This document shows positions 1-11,499 of a stretch of DNA of 64,000 nt, one piece after another. Origin of the DNA: Panulirus ornatus (lineage: Eukaryota > Arthropoda > Malacostraca > Decapoda > Palinuridae); contig NC_092240.1 of the NCBI RefSeq assembly GCF_036320965.1, forward strand, positions 11,402,501 to 11,466,500. The letters are read 5' to 3'. Every line of letters starts with the position of its first letter. Within the stretch, counting starts at the first letter, position 1. The translations under genes were made by a program, and so were the position numbers. The notes beneath the pieces are model-generated. The model was given only the letters and a program-made list of their open reading frames with translations, searched no databases and was not told the DNA's origin.

Positions 1-109
1 AGGACTGTGCCTTTGAGGGAATATCCTCACGTGGCCCCCTTCTCTGTTCCTTCTTTTGGAAAATTAAAAAAAAAAAAAACGAGAGGGGAGGATTTCCAGC
101 CCCCCGCTC
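1..109 (-). mobile_element. SINE-1 copy, cut by window edge
   Basis: Partial copy of the SINE-like family here called SINE-1. Read on the minus strand, the full family runs from an ATCCCTGGGGA start through a GTGTCGTAGAAGGCGACTA motif, an internal T/A run and a GAAGGAACAGAG motif to a tail containing CGCTACCTCGC. This copy keeps only the middle: the tail side lies beyond the window edge and the head stops at the (CTAT)n tract. No coding capacity. Confidence 0.7.
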
Positions 110-135
110 ATCTATCTATCTATCTATCTATCTAT
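110..135. repeat. (CTAT)n microsatellite
   Basis: Short tetranucleotide tract directly abutting the truncated SINE-1 head. Confidence 0.9.
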
Positions 136-227
136 GTACCGAAATAGATACGTCCTAGACGGCAACATGGATAGGCTTTTAAACTTAGTCAAAAAAATAT
201 GTAGGAAATGACTGCAGAGCACCATCA

Positions 228-230
<3 letters not shown>

Positions 231-299
<69 letters not shown>
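231..299. repeat. (TC)n microsatellite
   Basis: Perfect dinucleotide tract of about 69 bp. It produces a spurious arginine/glutamate-repeat frame on the minus strand. Confidence 0.97.
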
Positions 300-304
<5 letters not shown>

Positions 305-1020
305 GTTATAAACTTTCCAGAGCAAAAATTATTCATTTTTAGTTTGTATAAAACTGGAGCAGGTAATTGTGTGTGTGGACTGTCCGGCACAGACCACCAC
401 GATCAGAGACCAGACAGGCCACCACCATTAGCAAGAGCGACCACAGACAGATTTGGGGAGAGCAGTACGAGCAGTGGTGGGGGGTTTTTGAGGGGAGGAG
501 GGAAGGGTTGAGGAAGGGGGTTAAAGGGGGTTATACAATGGAAAATGGGTCTAAGTGATCGACTTCAGGTTCAAGGCCAGCTGAGGTGGTCAATACGAGC
601 AGTGGTATGGACCTACCAACCATGTATACGAACCATTGTCTACTGACACATCTTCAGCAATGGTCCGTGCTGAGCAATGGTCTAGGACGACTAATGATCC
701 CTGCAAACCAATGGTATATGTTGACCAGTGGTCTATGCTACATAATGACAGGTATGTGATACCTAGTAACAAAGACCTGACGGATTGTAGGAGCAGAAGA
801 CCACTGCTGTGTCCTGGCCCACCAGGTTGACACATGGTGATCTGGATCGTGCCGGCCAATGTCGTCTGCTGACTGATGGTCAAAACTGACCAACGGTAAT
901 TGATTAATCGTGTGTGTGACGACACTTGGTATCCGCTGAATGACAAGCGTTTCGTGAGCAGCTGCGTTTGTGTGTGTGTGTGTGTGTGTGTCAGCAGTGT
1001 CGTCGGTGTACGAGACCGGG
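300..1020. other. anonymous DNA with imperfect short repeats
   Basis: No gene recognised. The 590-950 part has loosely repeated ATGGTCTA / CCAATGGT words, suggesting an old, degraded tandem repeat. A short (GT)n tract lies near 969-991. Confidence 0.5.
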
Positions 1021-1024
1021 GTAT

Positions 1025-1111
1025 TCGTGAATGGGTGATTTGAATGCTAAGGTGAGTAATGTGGCATTTGAGGGTATAATAACCTCACTGTCTACTGTAC
1101 CTGGTAAATCA

Positions 1112-1112
<1 letters not shown>
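1025..1112 (+). pseudogene. LINE endonuclease fragment (GDLNAKV motif)
   Basis: The frame beginning at 1031 reads MGDLNAKVSNVAFEGII. The GD(F/L/W)NAKV motif is characteristic of the APE-type endonuclease domain of non-LTR retrotransposons, followed in RTE-like elements by a short acidic or hydrophobic stretch. The match ends at a (TA)n array and the upstream frame is broken, so this is a small decayed remnant. It could derive from the same LINE family whose RT copies are found elsewhere in the window. The identification rests on one motif. Confidence 0.45.

Positions 1113-1114
<2 letters not shown>

Positions 1115-1188
<74 letters not shown>
1115..1188. repeat. (TA)n microsatellite
   Basis: Perfect TA tract of about 74 bp, abutting the endonuclease fragment. 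Confidence 0.97.
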
Positions 1189-1190
<2 letters not shown>

Positions 1191-1680
1191 ATCCTTTTCT
1201 TTCACCTAACGTTGTAGTCAATTCATCACCACCACCCCCATAGAGAAGAACACTCAGTGACTTATCAAACGTTTCTTTTTAAGTCATTCGAGCAAAATAC
1301 TACATCCTGAAGTTTGCCCCTTACGAGTTCCCGGAAAGAATGAACGCCAAAGTTTTTCCTTCGAATAATAGCCTTCTGTCAAAATTTCTAGAGTGATGGC
1401 ATTCTACCTTGACCTCTACGAATGACCTGCCATAATTTTCTAGCCCAATATACTTGACGCTTTCTGAATCCATATCTTTTTTTTTCGTCTCATTTTCTAT
1501 TCTTTGCAGCTTATTTCTTCTCACTTTGCCCTTCTACTTAATAGCTGACGTCTGGCGTGACAGAGGGTCAGTGAACTGTCGAGAAACATAGCTACCGAAG
1601 AAACGTGTATATGGAATTATTATCATCCATCTTGTCGAGAATAATCTTGCATTATGTAGGGTTCTCTACCACATGACGTG
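1189..1680. other. anonymous DNA
   Basis: No gene, RNA or repeat family recognised. Confidence 0.4.
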
Positions 1681-1689
1681 TGATCTTGT

Positions 1690-2110
1690 ATATATGAAGT
1701 ATGATCTTACAAACAGAGGGTCATCTAGTCTATGAATTGTGATCCTGTGTATGATTTACCATCTTACATGTAGGAAAGTCATCTTGTCTATGAATTGTTT
1801 TGTAAATGATTTACCATCTTACATGTGGAGGGTGCTCTTGTCTATGAATTGTTTTGTAAATGATTTACCATCTTACATGTGGAGGGTCCTCTTGTCTATG
1901 AATTGTGTTGATGTAAATAATTTACCATCTTACATGTGGAGGGTCCTCTTGTCTATGAATTGTGATCTTGTAGATGATGTAAATGATTTACCATCTTACA
2001 TGTGGAGGGTCCTCTTGTCTATGAACTGTGATCTTGTATATGATGGATTCATCTTGCATGCAGATGGTTCTCTTGCATGTGATATGTGATCTTGTATATG
2101 GTGTAATATC
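1690..2110 (+). repeat. 54-66 bp minisatellite
   Basis: Six or more degenerate units containing TCTATGAATTGT, ATGATTTACCATC and ACATGTGGAGGGT. The word TGAA(T/C)T recurs at 1733, 1791, 1845, 1899, 1956 and 2022, giving periods of 58, 54, 54, 57 and 66 bp. It creates a repetitive open frame (SYMWRVLLSMNC) that I regard as spurious. Confidence 0.9.
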
Positions 2111-3269
2111 TTGCATGTGGAGGAGGGTGGTGCTCCACTGGAAGGCGTGGAGGAGGTAGGCACACCGGTGTGAGGAAGACAGATGGCACTCGTATATAAG
2201 AAGAGAGTGTGACATGCAAAACATATCAAGTGTGAAGGAATGTAAGGAGTTAAAGTGCCACACACATACACACTTGCGCGTTTGGGAGGTCAAGGTGGCC
2301 AAAATGCCAGGAAGGTGGAGGCATAATAATGTGGTATGTATTGTGGAGTTGGCCGTGGACGTTGGATGTGAACTGTGATGAGGAAATTATATTGTGGAAT
2401 ATGTATGAAGGATACAAAGTGTGGCACGCCACGTACATATCATATGGGAATAATAAAAGAACCCAGTATTTGACAGATCTCTTTGCACTGTAATCATTAC
2501 TGTAATTATTACGTGAGGGATATGCACACAAGTGGGGAGTTTACTTAAAGGAAAATCTCTACCATGAAAGTAACCCAGGACGAAAGGTCAATGCATGGTA
2601 TACCATACAGAGGGTTTACCATATGGAAAAATCTACCATACGCAGTGGCTGTACCATACGATAGGGTTGCTATACGAAAGCTTTGCTATATAGGAATTCC
2701 GCAATACATAGGGTTACATCTGCGTATGAGAGGATCAAGAGTGAATCTAACACGAGATACAGCCTCGCCTTACCTAGGAGGACTAACAAGACTGAGCTAA
2801 AAAAGAATTAGAACATTTTGTGGGTGATGGGAATGTCTTCTGAACCACAATATATAATTCAATACTGCATTTACTTTCCAAATCCTCATTCTCTCTCTTT
2901 CGAGAATGAAGAACTATCTCACTGTTTTGCTCAAAGAAAGAACGTCGGGGTCATTGATCTAAAAAGAAAAAGAAATTATCGTCACTTTACGAAAATACAC
3001 CATGTTGCCTTACCTCTTGGGGGAAAAAAAAAATCGAAAATCTTCTGAGAATTCTTAAGCTGGTGACTTCAGTGAAGACAACGATAAGGATTTCCCAGAT
3101 GATAAATATTTCCCGGACCACAAACTCAGAGTCTTTGATCTTCACATTAAGACTTCTATGCTCAGTGGGTACAGAATATGTAACAAGTCTCACGTCATGA
3201 TCTTCCAAGTTAACAATGAGGTAGTGAGAGCGAGTTTGTCTTTTGGATACAAGAAGTATTCTTAAGATT

Positions 3270-3271
<2 letters not shown>
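2111..3271. other. anonymous DNA
   Basis: No gene recognised. 2565-2700 contains loosely repeated TACCATA(C/T)G words, probably a decayed short tandem repeat. The open frames are short and unlike any family I know. Confidence 0.4.

Positions 3272-3315
<44 letters not shown>
3272..3315. repeat. (TA)n at LINE 3' end
   Basis: TA tract followed by a T run of about 14. Read on the minus strand, the LINE copy ends ...ACAAAGTAT, then poly-A, then (TA)n. Confidence 0.95.
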
Positions 3316-3330
<15 letters not shown>

Positions 3331-4459
3331 ATACTTTGTCGCTGTCTCCCGCGTTTGCGAGGTAGCGCAAGGAAACAGACGAAAGAAATGGCCCAACCCC
3401 CCCCCCATACACATGTATATACATACGTCCACACACGCAAATATACATACCTACACAGCTTTCAATGGTTTACCCCAGACGCTTCACATGTCTTGATTCA
3501 ATCCACTGACAGCACGTCAACCCCGGTATACCACATTGCTCCAATTCACTCTATTCCTTGCCCTCCTTTCACCCTCCTGCAAGTTCAGGCCCCGATCACA
3601 CAAAATCTTTTTCACTCCATCTTTCCACCTCCAATTTGGTCTCCCTCTTCTCCTCGTTCCCTCCACCTCCGACACATATATCCTCTTGGTCAACCTTTTC
3701 TCACTCATTCTCTCCATGTGCCCAAACCATTTCAAAACACCCTCTTCTGCTCTCTCAACCACGCTCTTTTTATTTCCACACATCTCTCTCACCCTTACGT
3801 TACTTACTCGATCAAACCACCTCACACCACACATTGTCCTCAGACATCTCATTTCCAGCACATCCATCCTCCTGCGCACAACTGTATCCATAGCCCACGC
3901 CTCGCAACCATACAACATTGTTGGAACCACTATTCCTTCAAACATACCCATTTTTGCTTTCCGAGATAATGTTCTCGACTTCCACACATTCTTCAAGGCT
4001 CCCAGAATTTTCGCCCCCTCCCCCACCCTATGGTCCACTTCTGCTTCCATGGTTCCATCCGCTGCCAGATCCACTCCCAGATATCTAAAACACTTCACTT
4101 CCTCCAGTTTTTCTCCATTCAAACTCACCTCCCAATTTACTTGACCCTCAACCCTACTGTACCTAATAACCTTGCTCTTATTCACATTTACTCTTAACTT
4201 TCTTCTTCCACACACTTTATCAAACTCCGTCACCAGCTTCTGCAGTTTCTCACATGAATCAGCCACCAGCGCTGTATCATCAGCGAACAACAACTGACTC
4301 ACTTCCCAAGCTCTCTCATCCCCAACAGACTTCATACTTGCCCCTCTTTCCAAAACTCTTGCCTTTACCTCCCTAACAACCCCATCCATAAACAAATTAA
4401 ACAACCATGGAGACATCACACACCCCTGCCGCAAACCTACATTCACTGAGAACCAATCA
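3316..4459 (-). mobile_element. RTE-like LINE, 5'-truncated, short 3' UTR
   Basis: Best-preserved LINE copy. On the minus strand it starts within RT (ENQ.. near 4459, bounded by a short TA tract) and runs through the RT C-terminus to a stop near 3517. A 3' UTR of about 180 bp follows, ending with CGCTACCTCGC, AACGCGGGAGACAGCGAC and AAAGTAT plus poly-A and (TA)n. The short UTR lacks the roughly 258-bp segment present in the long-UTR copies. TA-rich sequence on both sides suggests insertion into, or growth of, a (TA)n tract. Near-identical sequence is seen at 14331 and 35300, suggesting a recently active subfamily. Confidence 0.9.
3517..4446 (-). CDS. LINE reverse transcriptase, C-terminal 309 residues
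   Basis: Uninterrupted frame covering the second half of an RTE-type polyprotein. Visible motifs are LRQGCVMSP at about residues 5-13 (an RT finger/palm motif) and FADD at 54-57 (the YxDD-equivalent catalytic pair). YLGVDL (122-127) follows in the region after the active site. The distal C-terminus then has LYGCEAW (178-184), KWFGHMERM (239-247) and RGRPNWRWKDGV (267-278). This LYG.E.W ... WFGH..R ... GRP order is typical of RTE-like LINEs. The annotated start is only the first Met after 5' truncation; the endonuclease and the first RT catalytic Asp are missing, so this copy cannot be autonomous. RTE clade membership is inferred from motif style. Confidence 0.85.
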   Translation of the reverse strand: MNVGLRQGCVMSPWLFNLFMDGVVREVKARVLERGASMKSVGDERAWEVSQLLFADDTALVADSCEKLQKLVTEFDKVCGRRKLRVNVNKSKVIRYSRVEGQVNWEVSLNGEKLEEVKCFRYLGVDLAADGTMEAEVDHRVGEGAKILGALKNVWKSRTLSRKAKMGMFEGIVVPTMLYGCEAWAMDTVVRRRMDVLEMRCLRTMCGVRWFDRVSNVRVREMCGNKKSVVERAEEGVLKWFGHMERMSEKRLTKRIYVSEVEGTRRRGRPNWRWKDGVKKILCDRGLNLQEGERRARNRVNWSNVVYRG

Positions 4460-4483
4460 ATATATATATATTATCATTATTAT

Positions 4484-4785
4484 AATTGCCGTCCCCCGCG
4501 TCATAGAGACAGCGCAAGGAAACACCCGAAGAATGGCCCAACCACGCACATATACACATACATATATACATAAACGCCCATACACGCACATATACATACA
4601 TATACATACAGAGACATATACATATATACATGTACACATTCATATTTGATGCTTTCATCCATTCTCGTCGCCACCCCCGCCACACATGAAATAGCATCCT
4701 CCCCCAAAAGAGGTAGCGCCAGTAAAAGACAAATTTTGGCCACATTCGTTCACACTCAGTCTCTAGCTGTCATGTGTAATGCACC
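4484..4785 (-). mobile_element. LINE 3' UTR fragment, long form
   Basis: Minus-strand fragment of the long-form LINE 3' UTR. It includes the GCGCAAGGAAAC / GAATGGCCCAAC tail region, the (CATA)-rich stretch, the AGGTAGCGCCAG block and the TGTCATGTGTAATGCACC block. No RT sequence is retained. It abuts a SINE-1 copy of opposite orientation at 4786. Confidence 0.75.
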
Positions 4786-5028
4786 ATATCCCTGGGGATA
4801 TGGGGGAAAGAATACTACCCACATATGTCCTTGTGTTGAAGAAGGGCGACTAAAAGGGGCAGGAGCAAGGGGCTGGTAATCTTCCTCACCTGTATTACTT
4901 TCCAAAAGAAGGAACAGAGCGAAGGGCAAAATGAGGATCTTTTAACCTCTGAAGCTCAGTCATCTGTTCCGGACGCTACCTCGCTCAAGCGACAAATGGT
5001 GAACATATATGAAATGATATATATACTG
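4786..5028 (+). mobile_element. SINE-1 copy, full length but diverged
   Basis: Starts ATATCCCTGGGGATATGGGG, continues with the GAAGAAGGGCGACTAAAAGG and CCAAAAGAAGGAACAGAG blocks, and ends with ACGCTACCTCGCTCAAGCG followed by a short TA tract. Many substitutions mark it as one of the older copies. Confidence 0.75.
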
Positions 5029-5041
5029 GATGACAAACACC

Positions 5042-5042
<1 letters not shown>

Positions 5043-5107
<65 letters not shown>
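5043..5107. repeat. (CA)n microsatellite
   Basis: Perfect CA tract of about 65 bp. Confidence 0.97.
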
Positions 5108-5108
<1 letters not shown>

Positions 5109-5633
5109 AATTCAACGCTTATAATATCGTTCATATAACGCAACACATCCAAAATTATAAATAATGATCATCTCCATTAATCACTCATCGGACATTAGTC
5201 ACTTACCCCACATGAGGTTCGATTCACCACACGAGATCGGGTACACACACTCAACTACACCAGAATGGAACACAAGACTCGATTAATCTCATTTGATATC
5301 CATTTCGAAGTTCAGCCTTTTGGCCCCATTTTCTATCCAATCCAGAAGAGCAAACTGACTCACCGAGGGAAGCGATGCGCGGATAGATAGAAACCAAGAC
5401 AAAAATAGATGTCTGGTATGTGTAGACGCCTGATTGAAACACAAAGCTGCTGCTGTTGCTCAATTCTCGTAGGAATAGTTCATTCGACCCTTGATCACTC
5501 CGGTATGATCCCCCTGCGTGCAATGATCACTTCCTCCTCCTCCTCCTCCTCCTCCTCCCATTTTGCCCGCCTGAACCTATCTCCATACAGTCGTTAAAAG
5601 CCACTAACGACCAGGGCGGCAATATATCACCAT

Positions 5634-5672
<39 letters not shown>

Positions 5673-5960
5673 GTGTACGCGTTACAAACCATTATCATCA
5701 CCACTACGAAACACAAGAGCCTAACTATGGTTTTCTCCCCCCCCCCCTCATGGCCTTTTCCTTACACCCACCCACCCTCTTTTCGCTTCTCGGCTCCGCC
5801 AACGTCGACTGCCAGAACCGCGAGCCCGTAATCACCTCTCAGGATAATCTCGTCCTCGAGATGGAGTCCATCTAGACACCAGGACTTATCCTGCGAGGTC
5901 CACCTCGGGGGGGTGGCCCAGGCCAGGCCTCCTTCATTCAAGAGAAGTCCAATTCGAAAG

Positions 5961-5964
<4 letters not shown>
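5108..5964. other. anonymous DNA with small SSRs
   Basis: No gene recognised. Contains a (TCC)n tract near 5530-5557 and a (CA)n tract at 5635-5670. Confidence 0.4.

Positions 5965-6024
<60 letters not shown>
5965..6024. repeat. (TC)n microsatellite
   Basis: Perfect TC tract of about 60 bp. Confidence 0.97.
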
Positions 6025-6028
<4 letters not shown>

Positions 6029-6101
6029 AGTCCCTTCGGCGCGCCAGACTGTAAGAGCTGTAGATTTGTATCCCGTTTTCTCTCCTAAGGACTTCGTAGG
6101 T

Positions 6102-6103
<2 letters not shown>

Positions 6104-6155
<52 letters not shown>
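6104..6155. repeat. (GT)n microsatellite
   Basis: Perfect GT tract of about 52 bp, followed by GGA-rich sequence. Confidence 0.97.
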
Positions 6156-6158
<3 letters not shown>

Positions 6159-6429
6159 AGGAGGAGGGAGGGAGGATATTAAGCTGTTGGGAGCTCCAGA
6201 CGGAAGGGCTTAAAGCGGTTGTCGGGAATTTTATTGATCACTTGTTGGGTCGCGCGGGTCTGTGTACAAAAAGGTGGAGATTATAGTTACAAGAATCTGT
6301 TTCCCTTCGCCCTCCGAAAAAAAAAAAAAAACCCTTGGACAAGACAGTTTTTTTTTTCTTTTTCTTGTCTTACGTCACAGTTTTCAATCTTGTTGTCTTA
6401 CATCTTGTCGGTGCAAACTTTGGTGTTAT

Positions 6430-6815
6430 TACGTAGTGTTGTATATCTTGCTGTCTTACGTTATGTTGGCTTAAGTCTTGTTGTCTTACGTTATGTTGTC
6501 TTAAGTCTTGTTGTCTTAAGTTATGTTGTCTTAAGTCTTGTTGTCTTACGTTATGTTATCTTAAGTCTTGTTGTCTTACGTTATGTTGTCTTAAGTCTTG
6601 TTGTCTTACGTTATGTTGTCTTACGTTATATTGTCTTAAGTCGTGTTGTCTTACGTTATGTTGTCTTAAGTCGTGTTGTCTTACGTTATGTTGTCTTAAG
6701 TCGTGTTGTCTTACGTTATGTTGTCTTAAGTCTTGTTGTCTTAGTTCTTGTTGTCTTAAGTCTTGTTGTCTTAGTTCTTGTTGTCTTACGTTATGTTGTC
6801 GTAAGTCATGCTGTC
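6430..6815 (+). repeat. 30-bp minisatellite of two 15-mers
   Basis: Alternating 15-mers TTGTCTTACGTTATG and TTGTCTTAAGTC(T/G)TG, about 12 repeats of the 30-bp pair with homogenised variants. A TTAGTTCTTG variant appears near 6740-6780. The decaying edge extends to about 6980 as scattered TCTTACGTC words. Because 30 is divisible by three it leaves a long open frame (VVLRYVVLSL), which I treat as spurious. Confidence 0.93.
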
Positions 6816-6984
6816 TTACATCGTGTATTACGTCTAGAGACCTTACGTCTTGCTCCCTTACATTTTACGATATTTACGTCTTCTTTGCCTTACATATCTT
6901 GTTGTCTTGCGTCTTGTCGCCTTACACTGTGCTGCCTTGCCTACGTTTTGTTAAGTCTTGTAATCTTACGTTTCACGTCTTACA

Positions 6985-7440
6985 GTTTTAAGTCGTGTAA
7001 TATTCCGTCTTGAGGTTTTGCATGTCGGACTGATATTCTGCCTCGGAAATGGCGAATATTACTAGTAATATTTTTTGTCTAAACCTAATCTTATTTCCTG
7101 AATCTTCCCGAGTCTTAATCTTGGAAATATACAAGAGAGTCTATTCTATCTTTTTACGCAGAATACAATATATTTTTGAAGAGAAAAAAAATGACAATAT
7201 TTATCTAGAGGAAAGGCATTCTAATTCTAGAGTAAGTCTAACCTAGAATACGTTTAACCTTTCTTTTTTTAGTTTTGGCTTCGTTAAGATTTCCTGAAAC
7301 ACGTCAGAAGTAAATTCATATTACAACATTTCACAAGGGAACCATAACTTGTAAGTCGGACTCAAACGAAGATTCACATCTGCACAAACATACTCGTACG
7401 CAGGGATATTTACAGGTATACAAAAGGAACATATGTACGC
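6985..7440. other. anonymous AT-rich DNA
   Basis: No gene or known repeat recognised. Confidence 0.4.
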
Positions 7441-7487
7441 GAATACAAAGACAAATAAGCAAAGACACATACATTCGCACACGACGA

Positions 7488-7550
<63 letters not shown>

Positions 7551-7587
7551 GACAAATAAGCAAAGACACATACATTCGCACACAACG

Positions 7588-7621
<34 letters not shown>

Positions 7622-7658
7622 GACAAATAAGCAAAGACACATACATTCGCACACAACG

Positions 7659-7698
<40 letters not shown>
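7441..7698 (+). repeat. composite repeat: 45-bp cassette plus (AC)n
   Basis: Three copies of a cassette, CAAAGACAAATAAGC followed by AAAGACACATACATTCGCAC and ACGAAC, begin near 7445, 7547 and 7618. Each is followed by an (AC)n run of a different length. The cassette and the microsatellite have been amplified as a unit. Confidence 0.9.
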
Positions 7699-8363
<665 letters not shown>

Positions 8364-8365
<2 letters not shown>

Positions 8366-9064
8366 TTGCTATGAGAGGAAGAGTGCGATGGGGTGGGGTA
8401 GGAGGGGATCTGCTATTAGAATGGACAATGTTTTACACTTTTCCGTAAAACTTTATTCAAATGAAAATGGGTAAAGATTTTTTTTTCTCTTTCTCCAACT
8501 GAATATGGGTAGATTTTTTTTTCTCTCTCTGCAACTGAATATGAAAAAATCAAGAATTGTAGATTTAGTGTTTAGTTTTACTGTAATGAATGATGTATAG
8601 ACAAGCAATTATACCATATGCCTTATAGGTGACTTGACTCTGAATATTGCAGTAAAGATTTCTCAGAAGCCTTGGGATTGCTTTTTTATGACATGCACAA
8701 GCATTAAAGAAAATGGGAAATGTGATGATAACTGAATTTCATCAGATACAAAGTTATATACAGAGAGTCTGTCATGATATTATAAGAATTATATATTGCA
8801 CAAGGAATTTTCGCGACGTAATAAAAGAAAAAAAAAATTCTAGGAACCCAACATTTGCAAGCAATGAATAGATTAAAAGGAACGAAAGTAAATCAAAGAA
8901 TAACACGTTTTCCATTTCATCCTTCTTAAAAAGAGATGCAAATATGAGGGAAAAAAAGAGGAAAGCGAGATAAAGTTCCCCTCCCAACTTGATGAACTTT
9001 CACACACACACTGAGGAATAAAATGGAAACGCGAGAAAATAAAGAACGTATGAGGTACGTGGCA

Positions 9065-9068
<4 letters not shown>
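8364..9068. other. anonymous DNA
   Basis: Contains a short imperfect duplication (TTTTTCTC..CAACTGAATATG, near 8477-8545). No gene recognised. Confidence 0.4.

Positions 9069-9147
<79 letters not shown>
9069..9147. repeat. (AG)n microsatellite
   Basis: Perfect AG tract of about 79 bp. Confidence 0.97.
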
Positions 9148-9150
<3 letters not shown>

Positions 9151-9342
9151 GAGCATTCGGCAATGAGACTCCAGTATCACGGCAAGAGCCACAGCAATGC
9201 ATGTGGAGTTAGCACTCGGATGTGGAGACAAACTCCTTGATTATACACACGTCATTGTCAAGGTTTACTATAGTGATCATCATATACACGTACATATAAA
9301 TCACTGCACATTATATTATATATATTATCTATTTATTATACT

Positions 9343-10595
9343 TAGCTGCTGTCTCCCGCGTTGCCAAGCCACCCACATGCACATGTATATACATAAATGC
9401 CCACACGCGCACATAGACATACCTATACATTTCAACGTATACATACATATACATACACAGACATTAGTATATACGTGTGTACACATCCATACTTGCTGCC
9501 TTCAACCATTCTCGTCGAAATCCCGACACATGAAAAGGCATCCCCCTACCCCCGCGCACGCGCGAGGTAGCGCTAGGAAAAGACAACAAAGGCCACATTC
9601 GTTCACACTCAGTCTCTCGCTGTCATTCGTAATGCACTGAAACCAAAGCTCCCTTTCCACATCCAGGCCCCAAAACACTTTCCATGGTTTACCCCAGACG
9701 CTTCACATGCCCTGGTTCAATCCTTTGACAGCACGTCGACCTCGTTATACCACATCGTTCTAATTTACTATTCCTTGCATGTCTTTCACCCTCCTTCATG
9801 TTCAGGCCCCGATCGCTCAGAATCTTTTTCACTCCATCCTTCCACCTTCAATTTGGTCTCCCGCGTCTTCTCGTTCCCTCCACCTCTGACACATTTATCC
9901 TCTGTCAATCCTTCCTCACTCATTCTCTCCATGTGACCAAACCATTTCAATACACCCTCTTCTGCTCCCTCTTTTTATTACCACACATCTCTCTTACCCG
10001 TTCACTACTTACTCGATCAAATCCCCTCACATCACATATTGTCCTCAAACATCTCAATTCCAACACATCGACCCTCCTCCGCACAATACTATCTATAGCC
10101 CATGCCTCGCAACCATATAACATTGTTGGAACCACTATTCCTTCAAACATACCCATTTTTGCTCTCCGAGATAACGTTCTCGCCTTCCATACATACTTCA
10201 ACACTTCCAGAACCTTCGCCCCCTACCCCACCCTGTGACTCCCTTCCGCTTCCATGGTTCCGTCCGCTGCCAAATCCACTCCTAGATATCTAAAACACTT
10301 CACTTCCTCCAGTTTTTCTCAATTCAAACTTACCTTCCAATTGACTTGTCCCTCAACCCTGCTGAACCTAACAACCTTGCTCTTATTCACATTTACTCTC
10401 AGCTTTCTTCTTTCACATATTTTTCCCAAACTGAATCACCAACTTCTGCAATTTCTCTCTCGAATCAGTCACCAGCGATGTATCATCAGCGAACAACAAC
10501 CGACTCACTTCCCAAGCCCTCTCATCCACAACAGACTGCATACTTGCCCCTGTTTCCAAAACTCTTGCATTCTCCTCCCTAACAACCCCCATCTG
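9343..10595 (-). mobile_element. RTE-like LINE, 5'-truncated, long 3' UTR, decayed
   Basis: Minus-strand copy running from the region before the RT active site (GTATCATCAGCGAACA near 10478, the FADD codons in antisense) to a GCTGTCTCCCGCG tail near 9350. The coding part is broken into short frames: 10757-10413 covers the FADDTSLV part, and 10204-9947 covers LYGCEAW and DVLELRCLRT. Its UTR is the long form with the AGGTAGCGCTAGG and GTAATGCACTGAAACC blocks. Divergence and frameshifts mark it as older than the copies at 3316, 14331 and 35300. Confidence 0.85.
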
Positions 10596-10599
10596 CAAA

Positions 10600-11235
10600 T
10601 GCTTACACCTCGAGTGAAAAGTCACCTTCAGAGAGGCTGTCTCGTCAACAGTGGAGCGTCTGGCTCCAAAGGAATCTATCATTTCCCTGCTCCTGTACGG
10701 AGTGCAGCCTCGAAACTGCAGGAGCCCCTCAAAAAAGAGATCGTGAGGTTGCATCATTACTTACACATATTAAAGGTTAACTATATCTTTAACCCTTTTT
10801 TATACAAGGCCTGATTTTCTCCACAGTATTTCCACATTGGGCGATTTACCATTTCTATTCTTTCTAATTTCCTTATCATCAAGCCTCAGCATTAATTAGC
10901 ATAATCAAGGTCATATTGTCATCAGCTTTATGCGTTCTTCAGACATAACGCTGGACTATACGATCGCAAATCATTAATCTTTCGGGGATCTAATTAAGCA
11001 GTGAAGGTGACTCCCTAAACCCAGCATTGATTCAACTCGCTCCACCACAAGGGGCCGTGTGCACACAGGTACAAGAACTACCCTCAACACCTGAACGAGG
11101 TCTTTTAGATCTCTCACTTGATGAATGCAATAGCTCGACGCTGACTGCCTATCATGACCCTAGTAGCTGATGTGACCTAATTCCCTGATAGCCAATTAAT
11201 CAACTACCCTTAATTTTCGAGGTAAAAGCCCTATC
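10600..11235. other. anonymous DNA
   Basis: No gene recognised; AT-rich unique-looking sequence. Confidence 0.4.
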
Positions 11236-11465
11236 TATGGTATGAATTTTGGGTTAATGACCTTTAGCTGTTGATAATCATATGGTATGAATTATGGGTT
11301 AATGACCTTTGAATGTTGATAATCATACACTTGAATTATGGATGAGTGACCTTACGTTGACGATAATCATGAGATAATTGAAATTAAATGACGTTTAGCT
11401 GTTAGTAAATATAAGATACTAACAACGAATTATCTAATGACCTTCATCTGTTGATAACTATCAAG
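11236..11465 (+). repeat. 45-bp minisatellite
   Basis: Two clear 45-bp units begin at 11236 and 11281 (TATGGTATGAATT, GGGTTAATGACCTTT, TGTTGATAATCA). Two or three more degenerate ones follow, with TGACCTT..TTGA(T/C)GATAATCA. Confidence 0.8.
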
Positions 11466-11499
11466 GCCAAAAATACACACACAGAGGATTAATCTGGGA

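Noticed and set aside
3355..4144. Plus-strand frames of about 200 residues over the LINE copy
   Set aside because: Antisense of the RT coding region; the minus strand has the FADD and LRQG motifs. The same applies to the frames opposite the other LINE copies.
6219..7013. 264-residue forward frame rich in VVLRYVVLSL
   Set aside because: Produced by the 30-bp minisatellite, whose period is divisible by three.
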